Below the pieces are notes generated by a model that worked only from the letters and a program-made list of their open reading frames with translations, had not been told where the DNA came from and did no database searches. DNA of 64,000 bases from Protonemura montana (lineage: Eukaryota > Arthropoda > Insecta > Plecoptera > Nemouridae), in contig OX387608.1 of NCBI GenBank assembly GCA_947568835.1, positions 9,462,001 to 9,526,000 of the forward strand, written 5' to 3'. Shown here piece by piece: positions 49,201 through 61,200 of this stretch. Position numbers and translations under genes: made by a program. Numbering within the stretch: position 1 is the stretch's first letter; the number at the start of each line of letters is the position of its first letter.

Positions 49201-52200
49201 GTTCAAGGCCGCTGGCGAGTGGCTGGGCAGCATCTTCAACGTCTGCAGCAAAAAAGTGGGCACGCCATTCGAGCGCTGCCAGAAGGCGTTCGACGGCGCC
49301 ATCCTAGACTGTCGAGCCAAACTGGGCCCGTTGTTTAACTGGCTCTGTTCGATCGCCTACCTCACAAAGCTGGTGTGCTACGTGGTCAAGGTGTTTGACA
49401 TCATCTGCATGGCCATCGAGGTTGTGGGTGCCATAGCTAATAATGCCATTGCTGGAATAAAAAGGAGTGAGTTTATTTTTTTTGGGACGTAGATAGGCTC
49501 GTAACTCGTAAGCCTCTTAGGAACCGAACGGTTTGGCGTGTTGGAAACACCAGTTCTTTTGAGATCGATGAAGTTAAGCAACACTGCGCTGGGTCAGGTA
49601 TTGGATGGGGGACCATCATCCACATGACCAGTTCTGTTCGGGAGAGAGGTTGGAGGTATATAAGTTAGTACAGCAACCTCACTAGCCTTGCTTATCAACC
49701 TTTCGACGGCCTGGATTTGTGGAGGAATCCTGTTGTTCGCGTTGTACCGGCCTTCGGAAGGGACGTTCAGCCAGTTGTCCCTTAGGTGCTTTTAGACAGG
49801 AGTAGGCTACGTGCCGGCACTGGGTTTCTCCTCTCCCCTTTTAGCTAGGTTAAGTTCATCGTCATCCTCATCATCACCCACCCATTCGCCAACGTAATTA
49901 TAGATACCAGTGTCACAGAACCCATTATAAAAACAGTGCGTCGTTAAAAACCACAACCACGTCTGGTTTTGTTCGCAGAACTGCACGAATTTGTGAGCCA
50001 CCTGCGCGGCATCTTCTTCGTCAAGGTCGACTTTGAGCATTCGTTCCACTTCGAGACAAATACCTCGCGTGGTGCCGAGGAGGTCACCACCGGCATGGTC
50101 ACCGAGATTCAACATCGCATCCACAAGATCCTCGTGATCTTCGACTTCATGAGCTGGACATTCTCGCTGTTCTTCCTCTTCATATTGATCAAGTATGTCT
50201 AGTGTATTCCACTTGAGCGTTGATCAAGAAGACTGGAAAATCGTTCTGCAGTTTTGACAGCAAAACAGAAAAACAAGGTTCCAGCCTCTTTGAGCGACTA
50301 TGAAGATGCCAGCACTGGGTTTATAGTCGGAAAGTCGCACTGAGATCAACTTCAATACTTCAAACCAAAACAATTCACAATCGCTGCTCGTGTGGTTCAC
50401 TGGTAGACAGTTAGGAAAGTGATAAATTATGAGGGGGTCTCAAGTCCCCTAATACATTACGTTTGGCTACAACACGGTTAACGCAGCATAGTTAATAAAA
50501 AGATGCTGTGACTTGTATTGAAAAATTGGCTGTGATCAGCAATTTTCCTAGTTTTCTTATCCTGAAAATACTATCGACGCCGTCCGCATATGTGTATGCA
50601 TCGTATGTTTCCTTTCAAAAGAACCAGAATAGAATTATCGATTCCAGTTTTCTCCAATTTTCCACGGAAACTATACACCTATCGAGCACCTTCAGTCATG
50701 TATTGAATCCTGAGTGACATATTCCACCTCCCGACCCCTACATCAACTAGAAGCTAGCTAAATGCCCATCATCGCTCTCCCCCACGCAGGGTCTTGCACT
50801 ACCGACACAAATACATGGTGAGCGACCGTTTCGACAACCACTTCATCACTGACCGGTTCCGGGACATCGACATGAAGCGAGCCCAGCACGATCAGGAGAC
50901 CCTCTTGCCGCTGAACCGCCGCGAGAAGAAGGTCTACATACCGGTAAGGTCTAAATTATAATTACCAATAAGGCTTTCGCCGGTACGTTCAAGTCAGATT
51001 GGGTGAACGGGAACATTTAAAGAGCTGTTCAGAGCGGTTTCAGAGCGTTTGGTACCTTGCCTAAATATTCAGGAACATAATCAGATCAATTGAAAAAAAA
51101 TGCCTCTATGATTTTTAAGCCTTCTGCGTTGTAATTTCAGCTGGTGGTTGCTCCACCATCAAAAACTTCGTGAAAAGAATCTGTCATTGAGACATACAAA
51201 TGTGAAATGCAGACTTAACCTTGGCAAGGAGGTGAAAAATCATTTAGGCTAGCCGACGTAACATGAGTAGGATTACGACTCTTGCAGTTAAAACGAGTCG
51301 TTACATTTTGAACTAAATTAATTTAAAACAGATTATTTTTGTTTCTGAATTTCTTGAAAGCTTCGGAATCCAAGCGGCTTATCACCTCTTTCTTCTTATA
51401 GATTTCGTCTCCGTGGTTGGTCTTCTCGGAACGCGTCAAACTGACCAAGTCCGTCGTCTTCCTCGGTGCCAGTTCGTTCAAGATGCTCATCCACTTAGCC
51501 ATCGACTACAGCCTCTACTGGGTGCTGGCGCAGATCCGATTCCACGGTCGATTCCAGTCGGAAGTCGAAGGTGAGGCATTTCTAACAGGATTCAAGGCCT
51601 CTTTGTAATGTAATAATTTGACCAACTCTTTTGGTAACTGGTCGTGGCACTGGTCTTGAGGCGTCTTTGAATAGTTAGGCTACCATGAGCAAAGTCTAGC
51701 CCTAAAGGGAGGAGGGATTCGGTTCTGGAGCGCACTTCTGCCGAAAAGCACCCTTCGGACCACCGACCAACTGTGCCTTGCTTTATTAGGATGAAATCTT
51801 ATTTAAATTGCAAACGCTTGCAATGCGCGGGGTATTTTATTATTATCAACACTTTAACCGTCTCAAAAATTGATGCCTTGCTTGTTTCAGCGCCCCCGAC
51901 GGTGCACGTCAAGGTGGAGGGCGAGGGCGCAGTCTCAGACATCTACAAGAGCACAGTGAAGGCTTTCAGTCCGATGGACGGATCCTCTCAGTTGGACTCG
52001 GTACCTTGTCTGCCCGATCCGATGCCTCCGAACCTCTCGCGGTACACGCAGATCGGTATGTGGCACGCAAAATTCAACGCTCACTTGCTTACTAAAGGTA
52101 TTTTGACAACAATGATTCTGGTGCCGTAACTGGATGGTATTTCCAAATCAATTTTACCTCCATTAAGTGAATACCTATGCATTATACAGGGTAAAAGATA

Positions 52201-55200
52201 ATGTTCCGTCTATTTGAAATATAATAAATTACAAACGCTTGCAATGCGCGGGGTATTTTATTATTATGAACACTATTATGACTGCAGTCTCAAAAATGAG
52301 TGTTTGTAATAATAAAATGTGTTATATCTCTTTCGCAACATAGTAGTTTGAATTGGTACAATCAATTTTGAAAGCTCGGATCCCGGTTCGGTCGCACATT
52401 TTTGAAGTCTAGCTCCCCTTCCATCAGACATGTGAGGTTCAATGGTAGATTTAACGTTTGGTAGCCATGGAGATGCTGAGATCGCCTGACAGAGCTTCTC
52501 AATTCTGCTTTCCCGCGGGTATAACAAGAATTTCTTTCAAAATTCTATTTTATTAAACCTTCGGTTTAGCACGTTCTTATCATGTTTCTTACCATGCTAA
52601 CCCAGAACTTTGTGCACTGTATGTCCAGCCGTTTTGATACTCTTCGCTTGGCTAACGGCGTTCGCCGAACCGTACGGACTACGCCTGCGCCAGGTGGTGA
52701 TGAGCTACTACCACCCGGACCGCGCTGCGCAGCGCGCAGTCTGGCTGTACAACAAAGTGCTGCGCTCGCGTGGCAGCTTCCTCAAGTTCGCGCGCAGACA
52801 ACTGCGACGGGGAGTGATCGGCGCAACAGACGTCGATCGGGTCACGTTCATGGAGCGGCTTCGGGCGAGGTTTGTTTGGCGCGATTTGGTTCTAGCACAG
52901 TTTATTTGGTTCGCTAACGCTTTTGGTTACTATTTCCTCAGCGTCTTAAACTAGATTGTACAGTGTATGTGAAAAACTCAGGTGCCTACACGTTTTTTTG
53001 GTAAATATTGTACGAAAAATCCTGCCTCATAGCTGAAAGTCATCGAGAGTTTTGTGAAAACTCTATCGTCAAGTGAATTGAAACAAACATTGCTTGTCAT
53101 GTCACAACAGTCCTTCCTGTGGTGCACAAATGTGGTCGAAATGAATTGATTTGAGTAACTGAACGTATATTATAGATATTGGAGTGAGAGCTTTTCCCGC
53201 ACAGAAATTATCCTCTTTCTGGATACAAAAAGACGGACCAAACACATGAAAGATCGCGACGAAACAAGAACTAGGTATTGGCAACAGATTGGCGCTTTTA
53301 AAAATCGAAAATTTTATGTTACCTTATGGTCACAAGCGTTGTAAAAGTAGCCTGTCCAAGGAGATTTTTCCGGTGTTCACTTTTAAAATTTTTATTTAAG
53401 TTTGCGCAGAGGGCGAATAAGAGGAAGTTCCTGTCAGTTCTTCATCTCGCAGACGAAAGGATAGACATCCATCATATTGTTGCATTGTAGGTCTTCCAGC
53501 AGCTTGTCCCGGGACATCCCTGCACAATGCTGCAACCCTTCTTGGTTGTCCGGCTGGCCCATGCGCCAGGCGTTGGATTCAAAGGCGTCTCCTAGAATGG
53601 TGTCAACATAGTTTAGGCCAATGCAAATGTTGGAGCACTCTAGACAGACTTGGATTCGGACTTGGTTTGAATCTATAAATTGGCGCGAACCTTTTCTCCT
53701 CTGAAGATTTCCGGAGGGTTCATGCTTTGTAATACATTCATTACTATCGATTGTTTGTGGTGGTACAACTACAGAGCTAATCAAGATCACAGTTTTCAGT
53801 GGTCTTATTTTTTAGTTAAATTGAAAATATCTTCTCTATAAGGACGCAGAAATCTTACAACATTGCGCTGGATCACGCACGAAATGGGCTGCCATTGGTG
53901 AAGAGTTCTAGGTTCGAGGAATTGAATAGATATTACGATTTTGTAACTTATCCTACGGGAATCAGACTTCCGACAGGGTGGAATCCTATCGGTCGTAGAT
54001 TCTACCGTCATTCGAAGTTCTTCAACATAAAGGGTTCTTTGTCAGCACCTAGTTTTTCCTCTCCCTTCTAGGTTGGGCTAGGTTTTTCGTTATTCTTATT
54101 AGATATCATTACTAACGACCTGCCTTAGGAAACCCGTTGTAAAATCAACGAAATTAAATATAAATCAGCTATATTTCTATGATTTTGTAGAAAATAAAAC
54201 ATTTAGTCTTCTTCTCTTACCAAGTACTGTTCTCCATCGCCCCTCCCGTTTTCTGTCAGTGATGCCGACATGCACCAAGTCGTATCCCCGATGAGACGGA
54301 GGCGTCAACACAGGAACGCGCCCGAACAGTAGTGCCACAAAATTTGCTTCAATCTCAGTGTCCACCACAACCAAATGAGCTCCTTCCCTTTGACAGGCAA
54401 AGCTGGCTACATCCCACGTCACTCTCTCGCGGTGGAGCTTATACGAGCTGCCAAGGTTTGAGCCGTTGGTTCCGGAGATCGTTTCGTATGTGTCTGTGGG
54501 ACAATTTGGTGCTGGCAGTGCCGGTACAGATGCTGGTAGTGCTGGTATTGGTGCAGGTTTCTCACAGACGAAGGGCAGAGGAGCTGAGTTGCAGCGGACG
54601 TTGATAAGTCGTTCTGCGTTCAGTTCGATGGCTCCGCAATATTCTTCCGAGGATGGTTCACCGTCAAGCCATTGGTGGTAACCAGAATTTTCGACAGTGC
54701 CTCCTGGTATGCGAGAGGGAAATTTTATGGATCAATTTATTTACACGGTAAAAATAATTTGATTTGCTGTTTATCCCTGTTCAAAAAATTATCGGAGAGC
54801 TCTAGAACTGTTTAAATATACCACGGCAGTAGGAATTTTGACTTTCGTTGCCCTGCAATTTTGTTAGTGCGTAGGGGTCAAAATATTTATAGTAAAATGT
54901 CCTGTGGCAACTGCCTAAAAAGCTGACATCCACTTCAAGACATCCTGGATTTGAGAAATAGAAACTTGTGAATCATTTTTGGGCGTCCGTGAAAGCAAAA
55001 AAAAATGTTAAAACGTGCATAACTTGTGTACTCTATATGTATCAAAGCCCAAACAATCCATCACTTTTTACTAACAAACGAAAAATGATTGTGGTTTATT
55101 TACCGAGTACTGTGACCCAGTCTCCCCAACGCCCCTTACAGTGCATTCCGACATGAAACTCGTCGCCGTCCCCATCCTCACGGAGTGTAGCTATGTTCTC

Positions 55201-58200
55201 TGCCTCCTTGATCGAGTCAACCACTACAAGATGAGCAGCCTCTTCCTCACAGACGACATTAGCTTCCTCCCAAGATACAAACTCTTTGTGGAGCTTGTAC
55301 GAGCTTGTAAAATTCGAGAACTTCACGTAACCGGGGGCTAAACACGGTGGTTGAGTCGATGCCGCTGACTTAGCTTTCTTTACCAGAGATTTCTTCTCAC
55401 ATATGAAGGGGACCTTCTCAAAGTTGCACCTGACATTGTTGTAACGCTTGTCTGGAAGCTGGATTGTGCCGCAATGTTCGTCTGGAGTAGGTTCACCATC
55501 GAGCCACAGGTTGTAGCCACCAGATTTGACTAGCGAGTCACCTGTTTGGTCAGAAGGAAATAGATTTAAGCTACACTTTTACTTACTGAAAACTATGTTA
55601 TTACAGTCTTGAGCAGGGGTGGGCACCCATAAGGTCAATGAGAGCTAAATTAGGTTTTCCATAAATTATTTAGAGCTTAACAACTTGGATATTTAAATAA
55701 AAATAATTAGGTTTAAAATTAACAGCGAATATAAATTTAGGAATTAAACTTAGAAGCGATTCATTCACAACATTACGACGCGTCAATTTTAAATTGTAGT
55801 AGAACTAAATTTATGACGGCCCCAGGTTGGGTTTTGGAAATTTTCTTTAGGGGTGGGGGGGGGGGGGGGGGAGGAATTGTGGCATGCGAGTCTTTTTTAA
55901 CCTTATCGAGTCAACAGAGGTGGAGTTGAAACACGGAAAAAAGTTGAGGCATTGGGCGAAGTCTACATTTTTTTTTTTGCATTTGGGGTTATTTTGTAAA
56001 GCAAATCTGTGCGTTTTGGGTAATACCCGGAGCTGAAGATTCCCTTTTAGATTTTTTTAATGCATAGTTTGTAATTTAAGATATTTGAGGAAAAATGTAT
56101 GAAAAAAAACAGATTTAAATTTCCATTTGGAGCCACACTAAACTCAACGAAGAGTTGCATTTGCCCACCGTGAGCCCAGATTATCTATCTGGACCACAAA
56201 TCACATAATGTATTATGCAATACATTTTAGTTGACATTAGTGTACCTGTACTTTAATTTACCTAGAACGGTTACCCATTCTCCCCATCTGCCCTTGCAGT
56301 TGATCCCAACCAGAAACTGCGTTTTCTCCTGACTCTTCAGGAGTTGATGTAAAAAGTCAGCCTCGCCCTGGGTTTCTATCACCAGCAGGTGACCACCCTC
56401 TTCCTGACAAATCAGGTTCGCCTCTTCCCATGTCCTGCGCTCGTAATGCACCTTGTAAGAACTATTTTGCAGAGCTGAGTCTTGAGGCGTCTCGTAGCCA
56501 ATGGGGGCACAAGTCGCTATCTGTCCTATCATTGGTGCTTTTGTTCTTGGGCTCGAGGTTATCTTAGCTCCCTCTGTTTCTCTCTCGCAGATGAAAGGCA
56601 GGAACGAAAAGTTGCATTTCACGTCGAAGAAACGTTTGTTGGGTAACTGAATGGCTCCGCAGTGGGCGTGTGGTGTTGGAAACCCGTCTAACCAACGGTT
56701 GAAGCCAGATTGGTTGGCCGAAGATCCTGGTGTGTTAGAGAAACATATGTTAGTAAAGACGTTTACAGTCTGGCCCGTGGGAGAAGATACCAACACAACG
56801 AATGCCCCTCAGCATTACTACCAACTCATGAATGATATTTCAACTATGATTTTAATGACGGGATTTCAAAATGCTTGTTACATCTGAAAAATGATTCACA
56901 CAATTGTTATATTTGCTACATAAATTCTTGTCAAAGCTTGAAAAAATAAAAGATCTTAGCTCGAAAAAGCTTTAGAGGTTAAGAAAAATGGCGGGCAAAC
57001 GCGGAGATGTTTTGTAGTGTTTTCTTTTTTTTTATTTCTAATTGGCCCACATGTCACCCCAAAACGACCGGTGGCGCCTATGCCGAAGTATGTTCTTATG
57101 CTAGACGAAGTACAGACAAAGTGTCAGTGGCATATTTAAATGCTTAATTGCTAACAACCCGTTCACTTGTTAACAAAAGGTGTATTCTAATGTTTATAGA
57201 CAGTTTCGTTTTTAACGTTTCACTAAAAAGTCGGCATTTAATGTTTGAAATCCCCTTTTTTCGTTGATTTACCCAGCCATTGAATAAACGAAACTACTAA
57301 ATTCTAGAATTTTGAAAACCTCTAGTTCTAGTCTATTCGGTTTTTCACACTCTCCGTCTCAGAAAGATGACGTGACTCACCCATGACGTCCACCCAGTAT
57401 CCCCAATGGCCCTTGCAATGCAGACCAACGTGATACTGCTTTGGACGCCTAGGACGAAACGGAACGTAGTGGAGACGGTCATCCCAATCCCTGGAGTTCC
57501 TCCGAAGTCTATCCACAATTTCCGCCTCCTCTTGGGAGTTAACAATAACCAAGTGGGCACCCTCCTCGTGACAGATCATGTTAGCTTCCTCCCATGTCTT
57601 GCGTACTTTGTGGATCTTGTATGTGCTTGAGAGGTTGGCGTTGTTGGAGACAGCTTCGTAGTCGCCGGATGAACTGCATGATTTTAGGGTGGATTTAGCT
57701 GATTGTAATGATGATTTCATGTTGTTTTCAACTACAGGCTTCTCACAAATGAAGGGCATCGTTTCAAAGTTGCACTGGACGTTGTTGAAGTGCTTGTCGG
57801 GGAGTTGGATGGCTCCGCAACGTTCGTCTGGACTGGGTTCGCCCGGGAGCCAATTGTTGGAGACTGTCTTTTCGATTGGATCCCCTGTCATAGTAAAGGA
57901 ACAAAACACACTGTAATGCAATTAAAGTGTGATCTGTAAAGGAGACCTAATTAGAATATAAAACTTTCTTAGTTCACTGTCACTAGAGCTGAAAGTTTTG
58001 ACTATGGCTTACAAGAAGTAAAACACAGTCCATGTCGGGGAAAAGCATTTAAAATTTTCTCTAATTTCCATTTCCAAATGATTTGCCAGATCCTTATCAC
58101 AGAACAGCATGGTGTGTTGGAAACTTTGGTTCTCGTGAGTTCACTGAAGTTAAGCAACACTGCGCAGGGTCAGATATTGGATAGGTGACCATCATACACA

Positions 58201-61200
58201 AGACCAGTTCTGTTCGGGAGAGAGGTTGGAGGGATGCAAGTTAGTACAGCAACTTCATTTGCCTTGCTTATCAACCTCTTGACAGCATGGATTTGTGGAG
58301 GAATCCTCTTGTTCGCGTTGCACCGTTCTTCGGAAGGGACGTTCAGCCGGTGGGCCCCTTGGTGCTCTTCGACTGAAGTAGGCTACTTTCTGGCACCGAG
58401 TTTACCTTCCTTTCCTTCTAGGCTACATTAGATTCATCATCATCCTCATCACCATCCACTCATTCACCGACGCCTTTAGAACAGTACCACAAGGCCATTT
58501 ATCAAAAAGTGCGTCGTTGGTTTTTCCGACCTCTTATAGCTGTTTAATGGGGAAGGTTAAAATTTCTACGCTCTTCATGCTGAAATCTTGAAAGGTATGA
58601 AAAAAAGGGTAAAAACAAAATGTAAATACAAAAAAAAAATACACATAATTGCTTATTCTTACCAAGTACGGTCACCCAGTGGCCCCACCGTCCTTTGCAG
58701 TGCATCCCGATATGATACTGGAGTCGCTCGCGATCCTGCATACCCTCTTGACCCTCTGTGAGATGCGCCAAGAACTCCATCTCGGTTCCCCAGTTGATTG
58801 CCGCCAGATATCCACCCTCCTCCTCGCAGACCACGTTCGCTTCTTCCCACGTCCTTCCTTCGATGTGTATCTTGTAAGAACTCGTGGGCTTCGAGATGTT
58901 AGGAGTCACATACCCATCAGGTATGCACTGCAAGATCGTAAGTGGTTGGACGATGTTGTGAACGGTAGGCTGTTTCTCGCAAATGAAAGGCAACTTTGCA
59001 AAGTTGCACCGAACGTTGTTGTAGCGCTTGTCGGGAAGTTGGATGGTGCCGCAATGCTCGTGAGGAGTGGGCTCTCCGTCGAGCCAGTTCTTTTCGACCG
59101 ACTCATCGATGGGGTCTCCTGTTTTTTTAGAATGTGTCGATATAACATTGGTTAAATGTATCGTGGTTGTATTTACATTGGATCAAATTTAGAGGTTTAC
59201 AGAAAAACAATTTAAAATTGAAATTAATTTTGATTTAGAGTTCGGTATTTCGATCGAAAAATTGAGCTAGGCCTTAAATTTAAACACATTTGTTTGAGAT
59301 TTTACAGTCTTTAACAAAACTGGGCATTTATTTATACATTATCAATCAATCAATCATTAAACCAATCTGTATTATAACTTAACTACCTATATTTTAAATA
59401 GTATGATGCGTTAACATGAGGCTAGAAACTATTTCTTGTGTAATAAATGCTAAAACGTACCCAGCACTGTGATCCAGTCGCCCCAGCTTCCCTTGGTATG
59501 CATGCCAACATGAAATTGCTGCCGTTCTTGACTTTCTCTGAGCAGATACAAAGGATTTGCCTCTTCTTGCGAGTCGATAACGATAAGATGTGCACCTTCT
59601 TCCTCGCAAATCACGTTCGCCTCCTCCCAAGTCTTGTCTTCGAAGTGGATCTTGTATGAACTAGTTGGACTCGGGATAGTGTCGTAGCCGTCAGCAGCTA
59701 CACGACTCTGGACGAAGCTCGTCAGCGACGTGGTCAGGACGAAAAATAACAGAACAAGATCCATATTGCCAATCTGAGTGCGGGCGATATTTTACGTGAA
59801 ATCCATGCTGAAAATATGAAATCATAAGTAATGTTGTAAATAAGTTAAAAATACTGTTAAATCTGATTTAAATTGTAAACGTTTAATATTTAAATCATAT
59901 TTCACAGCATTAAACGCATCCAACGTCAAATTTGAGTTACTGGAGATTTCAAAGTTATGACGTAGCATGGCATAACTAAAATCAAAGTGACTGTGAGTAT
60001 TCACAGCCTCATTGATCTACTCCCTGGAGATCCGATATTCTCATCAAATTCACAAGAATCCTTCCAAAACTTATGTGTCCAAGTAGCTCAATTGGTTAGA
60101 GCAGCACCCACGATAGGTGGAGATCAGGGTTCGTGCCCCTGTTTGAGCATCAATTTTTGAGAGGGTATTAGTGTTTAGTGTAAAATTAATAAAATAATTA
60201 GAAACGTCAATCAAGTTACTCACCAGAATCTGTAATGCAACTCAAGATAGATTTCACAACGCAATCAGCCTAACAAAATGACCTTTGACATGAAGTCGAT
60301 CAATTGAAGGCCAGTCTTGTTTCTTTGCCGTTTTTGTGCACTAAAATATTGCTGTCAAGGTGTTGTGTATTCGATATTTTTTTGTGACAGCTCTTCAAGA
60401 TGTCGTAACAAATTGCAGACCACTTATAGATTTCAGAGTTGACAGAACAGTCAGTTTACGCACTGTGTATAAAACGCATAAAACACATGATGCGTAGAAA
60501 GTAGCGTAGAAGCAACCCCTTCAGCTCACGCTCCTGAACCACTTCGCCATTCAAAATACCTTTTTTACAGACATTTTATTTTTAGGGATCGAGGAATACC
60601 ACTCAATAGCAATGCATATGAACTTTATTTTTTAAGGAAAATTGATTAAAATGACTGAAAAACTAAAACTTGATTGAAATTTTATTATTATGAACACTAC
60701 AACCCTCTCAAAAATCGATACCCAAACGGGGACTCAAGCCCCGGTCTCCACTTATCGTGGATGTTGCTTTAACCAATTGAGCTATTCGGAAAAATATTTT
60801 TGAGAGGATTTTAGTGAATTAGATGAGAACGACAGTCCTCCTAGGAATAGAACCAAGAGGCTGTAAATACTCACAGTCAATTTTTGGGAGATTAGTAATA
60901 TTTCTAATAATAAAATACCCTGCACATTGCAAGCGTTTGCAATTTAAATCAGATTTCACTCGATTGAAATTGATAATTCTATATTCATCACTATTTCTAA
61001 GCTTTAGGAGTGAAAATCACTTTTTCTAAATGTCCTCTTCGCCCTCAGCTGCCCACTCCTAGACCGACTTCTGGGCTCCTCCAAACAGGAAGTTTGCCTG
61101 CTCTGTAGCCACGTGTACCGCGGGGGAGATGAGGCTGCACTGGTCCACTGTTCGAAGCCCGGTTGCATTGGAAAGTACTGCATTGACTGCTACGCTGATC

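Noticed and set aside
49535-49660. Possible genuine 5S rRNA gene
   Set aside because: Only the internal promoter half resembles 5S, it is fused to a repeated body, and about ten scattered copies exist: a SINE, not a gene array.
50380-50470. Possible tRNA-like head (GTGGTTCACTGGTAGACAGT, GGTCTCAAGTCCCC)
   Set aside because: Resembles a tRNA head weakly, but no SINE body follows and the stems do not pair clearly; not enough for a feature.
53434-59764. Interpretation as several separate single-domain lectin genes
   Set aside because: Only one signal peptide and one terminal stop exist, and all six junctions are phase 1 and in frame.
60076-60150. Possible functional tRNA gene
   Set aside because: The acceptor stem does not pair convincingly, and the head is always followed by the same SINE body in other copies.
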